Part shown: piece by piece, positions 18,194-26,557 of the stretch | Layout of the letters: every line of letters starts with the position of its first letter | How positions within the stretch are numbered: position 1 is the stretch's first letter | Source: Vibrio tasmaniensis | GTDB taxonomy: Bacteria; Pseudomonadota; Gammaproteobacteria; Enterobacterales; Vibrionaceae | Length of the DNA stretch: 64,000 nt | Direction of reading: 5' to 3' | Assembly: GCF_024347635.1 (NCBI RefSeq) | Contig: NZ_AP025510.1 | Coordinates: forward strand, 1,302,001 to 1,366,000 | Made by a program: the position numbers and the translations under genes | The notes under the pieces: generated by a model | What the model was told of the DNA's origin: nothing | What the model saw: only the letters and a program-made list of their open reading frames with translations | Databases searched by the model: none

Positions 18194-18862
18194 CTACTTA
18201 AGTGGCAAGATTTGAATTTCTACGCGACGGTTACAAGCACGACCTTGAGAGGTGTTGTTGTCACATAGAGGGTAACGTTCACCGTTACCACGAGCAATAG
18301 CACGGCCTGCAGCAACGTCTTGAGAGATCAAGAATCCACGAACCGATTCAGCACGACGCTCAGAAAGTACTTGGTTAGAAGACTCGCTGCCTGTGCTGTC
18401 TGTGTGACCTTCGATCACTAGGCTAGTGTTTGGGTATTCAACTAAGATACGCGCAACGCCGCGAAGTGTTTTGTGGATACTGGACTCTAAAGCGTAAGAA
18501 CCAGAATCGAAGCCAATGCCGTTCTCTAGGCGAAGTAGAAGTTGGTTCTCACCTACACGCTCTACTTGAACGCCTGAGTTCATGAGTTCTTCACGAAGTG
18601 CAGCTTCTTGCTGGTCAAAGTAGTAACCGATACCACCGCCAACAGCGGCGCCACCTGCAGCACCGATGAGCGCACGCTTACGACGGTCTTTAGAGTCGTC
18701 GCCCGTCGCAGCACCAGCAACGGCACCAGCAATAGCACCGATTAAAGCGCCTTGAGTTGCGGAGTTAGTTTCAGATTCGCCGGTTGTAGCGTTTTGGCGC
18801 TGTGTCGCTTGACAGCCCGTTAGAGCAACAGTGAGTGCTAGGGCTAGTGTGATTTTTTTCAA
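18194..18862 (-). CDS. OmpA-family lipoprotein with glycine zipper
   Basis: A 222-residue outer-membrane lipoprotein. The signal peptide ends in lipobox LTGC (Cys17). A glycine-zipper segment follows (GALIGAIAGAVAGAATGDD and ALIGAAGGAAVGGGIGYYFDQQE). Then comes an OmpA-like peptidoglycan-binding domain with IEGHTDSTGSESSNQVLSERRAESVRGFL and RGNGERYP, ending in the conserved NRRVEI. It should tether outer membrane to peptidoglycan; relatives include YiaD and YfiB. The start is a TTG with GGAG eight bases upstream, a clear ribosome binding site. Confidence 0.88.
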   Translation of the reverse strand: MKKITLALALTVALTGCQATQRQNATTGESETNSATQGALIGAIAGAVAGAATGDDSKDRRKRALIGAAGGAAVGGGIGYYFDQQEAALREELMNSGVQVERVGENQLLLRLENGIGFDSGSYALESSIHKTLRGVARILVEYPNTSLVIEGHTDSTGSESSNQVLSERRAESVRGFLISQDVAAGRAIARGNGERYPLCDNNTSQGRACNRRVEIQILPLK

Positions 18863-18967
18863 CGTATTTCTCCATCATGTACTTCTGTCAAACGCATGAA
18901 TTACGAAAGACAACAATAAGTCCTATTGATGGTTTTTATCAATACGCTGAAGCATTGTAAAGTGGCT

Positions 18968-19672
18968 CTATGATTTAGTTATCTTTTTAACTGCTTGAGC
19001 ACCAGCAACTGGTCGATTTACAGACAGCTTTCGACCTTTCTTTAAACCAACTTCATAGTCTGCGGTGAGGTTTTTCATCGCTTCTCTGAGTTGTTGTTTG
19101 AAGGTCTCACGGTCAATATTTTCAAACTCTTTATCAATGTAGTTATTGATCTTGTTGTTTGACTCGTCGTCTGGGGTAATAACAGGCAGTTTTTCAAGCG
19201 CACCTTCTACCCAACCTGAAACATAAGAGTTTACGCGACGTGTTACTTCTAGTGTCCCAGTTCCCGAGCCCGCAAAACTGTTTCTGAATTGGCCAGTATG
19301 CTCATTCAGTTCGCGATAAATAATATCGAACGCAAAAGCCGCGAAGATAGCGCGGTCGGCTTCACCAATGAATTCAACACGCTTGAGGCCTTTGTGATTC
19401 AGTAACACGGCCTCTACGCCAAACTTGGTGTTAATACCACGAATAACACGCAGCAGCGTCGAGCTGATATTTGCAGGTAACAGGTGACTGGACTGAGTTT
19501 TTCCCATCTTGATAAATTCAATATCGTCCTTTTCGAGACCATATTTCAGCATCAAGTTATGCGCCATTTTTATCGCATTGGCAGCTTCATTGACGTTCGC
19601 AGAATTTCCAAGCTCAAGACACTTGGCAATTTTCTTTAGGGCTTTTTTCTTATCCATCGACAACTTAATCAT
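18968..19672 (-). CDS. DUF2786 domain protein
   Basis: A 234-residue soluble basic protein. The N-terminal 40 residues (KKALKKIAKCLELGNSANVNEAANAIKMAHNLMLKYGL) match DUF2786, a short helical domain common in phage and plasmid proteins. The central part has the FIGEADRAIFAAFAFDIIYRELN stretch found in the companion domain. The C-terminus is Lys-rich (GLKKGRKLS). Function unknown. Its phage-type domain may mark an old mobile origin, but base composition is like the neighbours and no integrase or phage gene is near. Confidence 0.75.
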   Translation of the reverse strand: MIKLSMDKKKALKKIAKCLELGNSANVNEAANAIKMAHNLMLKYGLEKDDIEFIKMGKTQSSHLLPANISSTLLRVIRGINTKFGVEAVLLNHKGLKRVEFIGEADRAIFAAFAFDIIYRELNEHTGQFRNSFAGSGTGTLEVTRRVNSYVSGWVEGALEKLPVITPDDESNNKINNYIDKEFENIDRETFKQQLREAMKNLTADYEVGLKKGRKLSVNRPVAGAQAVKKITKS

Positions 19673-19822
19673 TACCGCAAATTTTTAAAAGTCCAACATT
19701 TTACATGTTTTGGCGAGTAACAGCAAAGTCAAAAGTCATTTGTAGGAAGGTGGTGAACGATTGTGAGGGTAAGGATAAGGATAAGGATATAGGAAGGAAG
19801 CGGCGGCTCCCGGACAAAACAA

Positions 19823-19849
19823 AACGCCATCAAGAGTATTGATGGCGTT
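19823..19849 (-). terminator. Terminator after the DUF3334 gene
   Basis: Eleven-base-pair stem AACGCCATCAA (19823-19833) with TTGATGGCGTT (19839-19849). The minus strand continues into a T-rich tract (GTTTTGTTTTG). Confidence 0.8.
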
Positions 19850-19888
19850 AGTGACACGATTTTTAGGAAGTGCTAGAGCTTTCGCAAA

Positions 19889-20565
19889 CTAGATTCCAAG
19901 TTCATCGAGTAAATCGGCTGCAGAATCGTTGCCTGAACTTTGCTCTGGCTGCTTTGGTTCTTGCATTTTTTTCTGAGTCGCTTCAAGAATGCTGTCTGGA
20001 CATTCGTCTTCAGCGATTTCAAATTCTTCCAATTGGATGAATTCTGTTTTGTCCATTGCAAGCTCAAGGTAGAAAATGTTGTTGTCGGCAGTCGAGAAAG
20101 TAACACGACGAGCTTGCGGGCGATCTAAGTTAGTATCAACAGAAAGGTTCACTTGCTTGTTCAGCGCCAGCATTTTCGGTTGGTTTTGTGTGATGTTAGT
20201 TTGCAGTTCTTTACGGATTTTATTTGTAAAATCGCCAACCAACTGGTTCATCAACTCACCTAATACATCACCTACTTCGTCTGAAGTACAGCGAGTTCGT
20301 CTTCAGGCATGCCCATATTACGCATGTAATTTGTGTAGATCTCTAGCGCTGCTTTCGACGTAAAATTGATAACAACAAGACCTGAAAACCCGCCGTCGAA
20401 CAAGACGAAACAACCAAAATCTGGCTTAAGACTTGTCTTGTTGATCTTTTGAACCATGGCTGAGTAGGACACCTGTGAAGCCGTCGCTGAAGTAAGTACG
20501 TTTGAGACTGATTGGCATAGCTTAAGAAGAATATCTTCAGTTGTGACTGTTTTGCTTTTTTTCAT
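19889..20565 (-). pseudogene. DUF3334 / CheX-like protein, split by a frameshift
   Basis: Two reading frames together make one CheX/CheC-type protein of about 225 residues. The first frame (20565 to 20272) gives MKKSKTVTTEDILLKL to PEDELAVLQTK and stops. The second continues from TSDEVGDVLGELMNQLVGDF to 19889. The junction is at 20275-20290, where the first frame runs into TAG; the total length of 677 bp is not a multiple of three. Straight after the junction lies D-x3-E-x2-N (DVLGELMN, 20246-20269), the catalytic motif of CheC/CheX CheY-P phosphatases. The C-terminus ADLLDELGI resembles the CheZ tail that binds CheY-P. Whether the break is real, phase-variable or a sequencing error cannot be told here. 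Confidence 0.75.
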
Positions 20566-20784
20566 TGTTATTTGCTCATGGAGATGTCGTAAAAAAGTTA
20601 TCTACTATCTTACTACTGAATTAAGACGAAAGTGACTATTTCTCCATTCTTGCACCGAGATTCTTATTTGATCACCTTTTTATATGATCTTAATAGTAGT
20701 AAAGTGACGAAATTCAAAGAAAAATATTAAAAATCTCAGATAACCCAATGCTGATAGGATCAGCGAAGTAGGGGCAGGAAGCAA

Positions 20785-23700
20785 ATGTTACCAAGACTTC
20801 AACTCAATGCTGATGTCGATCCAGTTGTCGTACGCTTTTTAGATGAACTAAAAACAGCGGGCTTTACTGGCGACATTGAATCTCAATATTCTAGCCGTTT
20901 GGCTGTGGCGACTGATAACAGTGTCTATCAGCAATTGCCGCAGGCAGTTATTCTCCCTAAAACAACTCAAGACGTTGTGTTGATCGGTAAAGTGGGTGCA
21001 AAATCTGCTTACGAACGCGTGACCTTTTCCCCTCGAGGCGGTGGTACCGGTACTAACGGACAGTCTTTAACAAAAGGCGTCGTGGTTGACCTTTCACGAT
21101 ACATGAACAAGGTTCTTGAGATAAACGAGAAAGAGGGCTGGGTAAGAGTTCAGTCTGGTATCGTTAAAGATCAATTGAACGATGTTGTGCGTCCGTATGG
21201 TTACTTTTTCTCTCCAGACCTTTCTACCAGTAACCGAGCAACCTTAGGTGGCATGATCAATACCGATGCTTCGGGCCAAGGGTCATTGAAGTACGGTAAA
21301 ACGTCTGACCATGTGTTGTCGCTACAAGCGGTGTTCGCGGATGGTTCATGTCTCGAATCCGATTTATCACACGGCTTACCTGCTGAAGGTGAATTTGCTC
21401 ACCATGCCCTTGCAGTAACTGAAGCCGTTTGTCGAGATAAGCGCGCTCAAATTCTTAATAAATTCCCACCATTGAACCGCTTCTTAACTGGTTACGATTT
21501 AAAGAACGCAATCAACGAAGAAGACGATAGCTTTGACCTGACTCGTGTTCTATGTGGTGCAGAAGGTTCATTAGCATTCATCACTGAAGCAAAGCTGAAC
21601 CTCACGCCGATTCCAAAAGCACGAACGTTGGTTAACGTGAAATACAACACGTTCGATTCTGCACTGCGTAATGCGCCGTTCATGGTAGAAGCGAAAGCGC
21701 TGTCTGTTGAAACCGTTGACTCAAGAGTATTGAACCTAGCGAAACAAGACATTGTTTGGCACACCGTGAGCGATTTGCTTATGGATGTTCCAAATAAAGA
21801 GATGCTTGGTATCAACATGGTTGAGTTTGCAGGCCAAGATGAAGCGGAAGTTGAACAACAAGTTCAAGCGCTGACCGCACAGCTTGAAAGCATGGTAGAA
21901 ACTGAAGACGCGGGTGTGATTGGCTTCCAAGTGTGCAGTGATTTGGCGAGCATTGGCCGAATCTACAACATGCGTAAGAAAGCGGTAGGTCTATTAGGTG
22001 CGGCGAAAGGCCGAGCTAAGCCAGTCGCTTTTGCTGAAGATACCTGTGTACCACCAGAAAACTTGGCCGACTTCATCTCTGAATTTAGAGTATTACTCGA
22101 TTCAAAAGAGTTGAACTACGGCATGTTTGGTCACGTGGATGCGGGCGTACTGCACGTTCGTCCTGCTTTAGATTTGTGTGATCCGATGCAAGAAGCATTG
22201 ATGCATGAAGTCTCTGATGAAGTGGTTAAGCTGGTGGCTAAATACGGCGGCTTGATGTGGGGTGAACACGGTAAAGGCTTCCGTTCTGAGTATGGTCCTG
22301 ACTTCTTTGGTGAAGAGCTGTTTACCGAATTGAGACGAGTTAAAGCGGCATTTGACCCGCATAACAAGATGAACCCAGGCAAGATCTGTACGCCGTTAGA
22401 AAGCGATGCTGAGTTGGTGAAAGTCACTGATACCAAGCGTGGTTTCTACGATCGTCAGATCGACGTACAAGTTCGTGATAGCTTCAAACAAGCCATGGAA
22501 TGTAATGGTAACGGCTTGTGTTTCAACTACGATACGAGTTCGCCAATGTGTCCTTCGATGAAAGTCACGGCTGACCGTCGTCATTCACCAAAGGGCCGTG
22601 CAGGCTTGGTTCGTGAATGGTTGCGTCAGTTAACGGAACAAGGCGTCGATATTCTCGATTTAGAGCAAGAAGCGCTGAAGGACAATACTCCGATTAAAAC
22701 CATGGTGGAACGTGTTCGTAACACGATGAACAAACGCCATGAGTACGATTTCTCGCATGAAGTTCATGAAGCGATGAACGGTTGTTTGGCGTGTAAAGCG
22801 TGTGCGAGCCAGTGCCCAATCAAAGTTGATGTGCCGAGTTTCCGTTCTCGATTCTTAAACATCTACTATTCGCGTTACCAGCGCCCAGCAAAAGACTATT
22901 TAGTTGCCAACATTGAAACCATGCTGCCGCTGATGGCGAAAGCGCCAAAAGTAGTGAACGCGGCATTGGGTCAAAAGTGGATACAAACCGCAACGGCTAA
23001 GACGGTCGGTTATGTTGACGCACCACTGATGTCGGTGCCTACGCTAAAAAATCGTCTAGCGAGCAAAGAACTGCAACTCTTCGACTTACAGTACTTAGAA
23101 GGCTTGTCTTCTGAAGAGAAGAAACAGCATGTGCTGATCGTTCAAGACCCGTTCACTAGCTTCTATGATGCGGAGGTGATTGAAGACTTCGTCACTCTGG
23201 CTCAAAAACTTGGTAAAACTCCGGTGTTGCTGCCGTTTAAGCCAAATGGTAAAGCTCTGCACATTAAAGGCTTTTTAAGTCGTTTTGCGCGTGAAGCGAA
23301 ATCAACATCGGATTTCTTGTCGATGGTGGCGGATATCGGTATTCCTTTGGTGGGTGTGGACCCGGCTCTTGTGCTTTGTTACCGCGATGAATACGTTGAG
23401 ATCTTAGGTGACAAACGCGGAGACTTTGATGTACTGACTGTGCATGAATGGTTAATGCCATCGTTGGGTGAGTTTGAAGCGCGCTCTGCAAATGAAGAGA
23501 TGTGGTACTTGTTCGCTCACTGTACTGAGAAAACCAAAATGCCGAACGCTGAAAAAGAGTGGGGCGCTATCTTCAAACACTTTGGTGCTGCGTTAACCAG
23601 CGTTCCTGTCGGCTGTTGCGGCATGGCGGGCACCTTCGGGCATGAAGTCGATAAGCTACAAATGTCGAAAGATATATACGGTTTAAGCTGGAAGCCTCAA

Positions 23701-23820
23701 ATGCAGGACTTACCAAAAAATCGTTGTTTGGTGACGGGTTATTCTTGCCGTAGCCAAGTGAAGCGTTTTGAAGGTGAGAAGCTTGTTCACCCATTACAAG
23801 CGCTAGCAAAAATTCTTTAA
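20785..23820 (+). CDS. ydiJ: YdiJ-type FAD-linked, iron-sulfur D-2-hydroxyacid dehydrogenase
   Basis: A 1011-residue fusion flavoprotein, near the length of E. coli YdiJ. Order: PCMH-type FAD-binding domain (about 35-270, FSPRGGGTGTNGQSLTKG and TLGGMINTDASGQGS), FAD-oxidase C-terminal domain (about 275-540, ending AAFDPHNKMNPGKI), two Cys clusters for 4Fe-4S centres (CNGNGLCFN with a later CPSMK; CLACKACASQCPIKVD), and a CCG-type domain (VGCCGMAGTFGHE). E. coli YdiJ is reported to oxidise D-2-hydroxyglutarate; D-lactate activity is an alternative. AGGA precedes ATG 20785. The 3' end is followed by a terminator. Confidence 0.88.
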   Translation: MLPRLQLNADVDPVVVRFLDELKTAGFTGDIESQYSSRLAVATDNSVYQQLPQAVILPKTTQDVVLIGKVGAKSAYERVTFSPRGGGTGTNGQSLTKGVVVDLSRYMNKVLEINEKEGWVRVQSGIVKDQLNDVVRPYGYFFSPDLSTSNRATLGGMINTDASGQGSLKYGKTSDHVLSLQAVFADGSCLESDLSHGLPAEGEFAHHALAVTEAVCRDKRAQILNKFPPLNRFLTGYDLKNAINEEDDSFDLTRVLCGAEGSLAFITEAKLNLTPIPKARTLVNVKYNTFDSALRNAPFMVEAKALSVETVDSRVLNLAKQDIVWHTVSDLLMDVPNKEMLGINMVEFAGQDEAEVEQQVQALTAQLESMVETEDAGVIGFQVCSDLASIGRIYNMRKKAVGLLGAAKGRAKPVAFAEDTCVPPENLADFISEFRVLLDSKELNYGMFGHVDAGVLHVRPALDLCDPMQEALMHEVSDEVVKLVAKYGGLMWGEHGKGFRSEYGPDFFGEELFTELRRVKAAFDPHNKMNPGKICTPLESDAELVKVTDTKRGFYDRQIDVQVRDSFKQAMECNGNGLCFNYDTSSPMCPSMKVTADRRHSPKGRAGLVREWLRQLTEQGVDILDLEQEALKDNTPIKTMVERVRNTMNKRHEYDFSHEVHEAMNGCLACKACASQCPIKVDVPSFRSRFLNIYYSRYQRPAKDYLVANIETMLPLMAKAPKVVNAALGQKWIQTATAKTVGYVDAPLMSVPTLKNRLASKELQLFDLQYLEGLSSEEKKQHVLIVQDPFTSFYDAEVIEDFVTLAQKLGKTPVLLPFKPNGKALHIKGFLSRFAREAKSTSDFLSMVADIGIPLVGVDPALVLCYRDEYVEILGDKRGDFDVLTVHEWLMPSLGEFEARSANEEMWYLFAHCTEKTKMPNAEKEWGAIFKHFGAALTSVPVGCCGMAGTFGHEVDKLQMSKDIYGLSWKPQMQDLPKNRCLVTGYSCRSQVKRFEGEKLVHPLQALAKIL

Positions 23821-23826
23821 TACATT

Positions 23827-23852
23827 TAGCCCAGCAATTGCTGGGCTTTTTT
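23827..23852 (+). terminator. Terminator of the ydiJ-like gene
   Basis: AGCCCAGCA pairs with TGCTGGGCT around a short AT loop, followed by a T run (to 23852). Confidence 0.85.
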
Positions 23853-23886
23853 CTAAACTAACAAAGGAATGTTAATAAGGAAAAGT

Positions 23887-24348
23887 ATGAAATTTCTAGA
23901 ATTAAAAGTACCACCCGTTGCACTGTTCATTATTGTGTTCGTAGCATCATACTTCTGCGCTCAGCAGTTGAGCTTAGGGGCACTGGTATTACCTTATGGA
24001 ATTGTTGTGTTAGGTATAGGGGTCGCATTGAGTGGTGTGATTGGAATATCAGGCATATTGGAATTTCGAAAACAGAAAACTACCGTTAACCCGATCAAAG
24101 TCGACACCGCTTCTTCAGTTGTGGACAGTGGAATCTTTGGCTACACGCGAAATCCAATGTATCTAGGGCTATTTATCCTACTGTTTTGCTTTGGCTACTT
24201 CTTCCAAAACTTATTCAGTGTTTTGCTCAGTTTTGTATTCGTAATTTACATGAATCAGTTCCAAATTAAGCCAGAAGAACGCGCTCTAGAGCAATTATTC
24301 GGTGCGGAATATGTTGATTACAAACAAAAGGTTAGGCGTTGGATTTAG
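23887..24348 (+). CDS. Isoprenylcysteine carboxyl methyltransferase-like membrane protein
   Basis: About 153 residues, four predicted membrane helices, and the conserved C-terminal block of the ICMT/PEMT-like methyltransferases: GIFGYTRNPMYLG, then KPEERALEQLFGAEYVDYKQKVRRWI. These bind S-adenosylmethionine at the membrane face; bacterial substrates are mostly unknown and no prenylated-protein substrate is implied. ATG 23887 has AAGG six bases upstream; the earlier ATG 23869 has its AAAGGA too close to serve. Monocistronic. Confidence 0.8.
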   Translation: MKFLELKVPPVALFIIVFVASYFCAQQLSLGALVLPYGIVVLGIGVALSGVIGISGILEFRKQKTTVNPIKVDTASSVVDSGIFGYTRNPMYLGLFILLFCFGYFFQNLFSVLLSFVFVIYMNQFQIKPEERALEQLFGAEYVDYKQKVRRWI

Positions 24349-24506
24349 TTCTGACTTGAATGCAGGCTTGAGTGACTTGAGTGACTTGAGTGGCTTAATG
24401 TAATTAGTAACCGAATTAAAAAAGTCCAGCTTGGGGATATCAAGCTGGGCTGTATTGATCTTGTTCTAGAGCTATTTACACCACTTGATGTAAATAAGAA
24501 TGCTGA

Positions 24507-25250
24507 TTATGCAGCGGCTGCGAACTGAGCTAGAAACATCTCTTTACGTTCGTTGAAGCGGTTTACTAGGTCGTCTACAGAAGCTTGGTCGTATGACTTA
24601 AGACCACTTGCTACCATGCGTTTCACGCCTTTACCGACTACTTCGCCGTCTTCTTTGAAATCAAAGTTTAGTGTCACGATGCCACGCTTACCTTCAACAT
24701 CAAAAGTCGCACCTGAGAATTCAACTTCTGGGTGAGATAGGTCTAGACGAGTAAATTCAACTTCCATGCTCTCGTAAATCACAAGAGGGCGTTGGCAGTT
24801 GATCATCATCTGTTGCTCTTCCATAAGAGGAACCATGATGTGTGGGAAGTTCATACCAGAGAACTTAACGTAGTTTGTTACTACGTGTTCGATGAATGCT
24901 TGATCGTGGCTCTTTTCACCTTCACAAGACATGTGTAGGTATTCTTTGCCTTTCTCGTCAACCAGTGAGCTTTCTTTCTCACACTTGTTGTCAACGCTAA
25001 GCGCAATACCGTTACCCACCATACCTGAAAAATCAAAACGCATTTTTTGGCTGATGCCTTCTTTTTGCAGAAGTACTGCAAACAAAAGATCGCCAGGCAC
25101 GCAGAAGCGCTTGTTGTCTTCATCGTGAATTGGGTTGAAGTCAGCGGCTACTTTTTTTGCAAAGTGGCTAGCTTGTTCACGAGTGAATTGAAATTGATTG
25201 TCTTCAGTAGAAAAGTAAGGTGTTAGAAACATAGTATCGCTATTAGTCAT
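24507..25250 (-). CDS. DUF3581 family protein
   Basis: A 247-residue soluble protein matching DUF3581, found mainly in marine gammaproteobacteria. It resembles a double hotdog arrangement: REQASHFAKKVAADFNPIHDED near residue 24 is reminiscent of MaoC-like dehydratase helices, and the second half has HPEVEFSGATFDVEGKRGIVTLNFDFKEDG. Function not established. A TTG three bases further out is possible as start; ATG 25250 is preferred although neither has a strong ribosome binding site. An alanine-rich C-terminus ends the protein. Confidence 0.75.
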   Translation of the reverse strand: MTNSDTMFLTPYFSTEDNQFQFTREQASHFAKKVAADFNPIHDEDNKRFCVPGDLLFAVLLQKEGISQKMRFDFSGMVGNGIALSVDNKCEKESSLVDEKGKEYLHMSCEGEKSHDQAFIEHVVTNYVKFSGMNFPHIMVPLMEEQQMMINCQRPLVIYESMEVEFTRLDLSHPEVEFSGATFDVEGKRGIVTLNFDFKEDGEVVGKGVKRMVASGLKSYDQASVDDLVNRFNERKEMFLAQFAAAA

Positions 25251-25364
25251 CAAATCTGGCGTGGATTATAGCTAACTAACTTGGTTTTAATGGTCTATCC
25301 AGTTTACGAGGGCAGAAAAAGGTGGGAAATTGGTGAGCGGGACTATTGGTGGCGTAAAAATAAC

Positions 25365-25389
25365 GAAGGTCTAGAAAATCTAGACCTTC
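25365..25389. terminator. Hairpin downstream of the lipoprotein gene
   Basis: Eleven-base-pair perfect stem GAAGGTCTAGA (25365-25375) with TCTAGACCTTC (25379-25389), three-base loop. It lies directly after the minus-strand lipoprotein gene, with AT-rich flanks on both sides. Confidence 0.7.
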
Positions 25390-25401
25390 ATTTATATAAG
25401 C

Positions 25402-26433
25402 TTATTTTTTATTAGGGAAGAACCACTTATTTAAGTAATCACTCATTGGTGTAAAAGCAAGGTTTGCGTAGTTAAATGGGTAATTAGCTGTTGTGGTTTC
25501 ACCACTTGCAATTTTACCAATTGCCGTAAAACCTTTTGGTTGGTTTGCGTCTTTCAGCTCGTTCGGGAACTTACCGTTAGCAGGGTTCACTTTGTATTCG
25601 TAAACCAATCCTAAAAATGCGCCGGGGTTGAGGTTCTTTTTGACAGTATGGACTGAGTCTAATTTGCCATTTGAAATATCATCACCATCGTCATTTATAC
25701 TTGTACCATTACTTGAGAGACATTTGCTTGGAGTACCGTCAATACGATCTGAACCTAATTGACCGTTACCGTAATTACATTCGTCGTATTTTAAGTGGCC
25801 TAAAGCTTGTGTGCCGGTTCCTATCTTATTGTTAATAAGGTTTTTGAAGCCTTCGTAGCTTTGGGTTAACTCAGCCCCAACCACCGTGTTGTTGTCGCCA
25901 TCAACGTAGTAATCGAAAATTTGCAGCAGCTTTTGGTATGTCGTGGTGCTTTTTGTTTCATCTGTGCCTGATAGGTTTGTATAAATAAGTTCCAATCCGT
26001 TGATGTTAGGGCTGCTAGCATAGATGTTTTTCGCAAGAGCAAGCACGAATTTACCATGGTCAGTAGAAGGATCCGGTTCCCCCTCTGTTATGCCAATGAG
26101 TATTTTTTTCTGGCTAAACTGTTTTCTCACGTCGTCATGAGCCCATTTAAGCAAATTTTCGACTTGAGTTTTAACTGCGTCTTGCTGTGTTTGAGTAATG
26201 TTTGGACCAATCGGCAGAATGTAAATACCTTTTTCAAAAGCACAGTTTGGCACTTCAGCTGCTGTTGAACAGTTTTTAATGCTGGTATAGGTCGCGACTT
26301 TCGTTAGCGTTGGAGTCGTTGGAGTCGTTGGTTTCGCTGGTGCTTTATTGCTTGAGTCTGATCCACAGCCGGCTAAGAATAAGGTGCTGATAAGGGCTGT
26401 TGTAAGCAGGATTGGGGATTTTTTTGTTATCAT
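25402..26433 (-). CDS. Lipoprotein of unknown function
   Basis: A 343-residue exported protein. The signal peptide ends in lipobox LAGC, followed by a Ser/Thr/Pro linker (PAKPTTPTTPTLT). The mature part has conserved-looking cysteines (NCSTAAEVPNC and later DECNYG, SKC) and motifs such as FDYYVDGDNNTVVGAEL. No enzyme or binding family is recognised. The spacing of GLELIYTNLSG and KKILIGITEGEPDPSTDHGKFVLALAKNIY suggests an alpha/beta domain, possibly glycosidase-like, but that is only an impression. Single gene between a terminator and the hut operon. Confidence 0.65.
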   Translation of the reverse strand: MITKKSPILLTTALISTLFLAGCGSDSSNKAPAKPTTPTTPTLTKVATYTSIKNCSTAAEVPNCAFEKGIYILPIGPNITQTQQDAVKTQVENLLKWAHDDVRKQFSQKKILIGITEGEPDPSTDHGKFVLALAKNIYASSPNINGLELIYTNLSGTDETKSTTTYQKLLQIFDYYVDGDNNTVVGAELTQSYEGFKNLINNKIGTGTQALGHLKYDECNYGNGQLGSDRIDGTPSKCLSSNGTSINDDGDDISNGKLDSVHTVKKNLNPGAFLGLVYEYKVNPANGKFPNELKDANQPKGFTAIGKIASGETTTANYPFNYANLAFTPMSDYLNKWFFPNKK

Positions 26434-26519
26434 TGGTAATGAACTTTCCGACGGTGAGTGATGATTTTTCGGATATTATCACTCTTATCAATAAGTGTAT
26501 TCATTTTTTATGGATAAGT

Positions 26520-26542
26520 GGGCTGTAACGAGAGTACAGCCC
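26520..26542 (-). terminator. Terminator of the hut operon
   Basis: GGGCTGTA (26520-26527) pairs with TACAGCCC (26535-26542), 15 bp beyond the hutH stop on the minus strand. Confidence 0.65.
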
Positions 26543-26557
26543 AGTATACGGAAAGTA

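Noticed and set aside
18968..19672. Prophage remnant
   Set aside because: DUF2786 occurs in phages, but neighbours, composition and lack of phage genes do not support a remnant.
24361..24400. Nine-base tandem repeat (GACTTGAGT, about 3 copies)
   Set aside because: Short and imperfect; noted but too weak for a separate claim.
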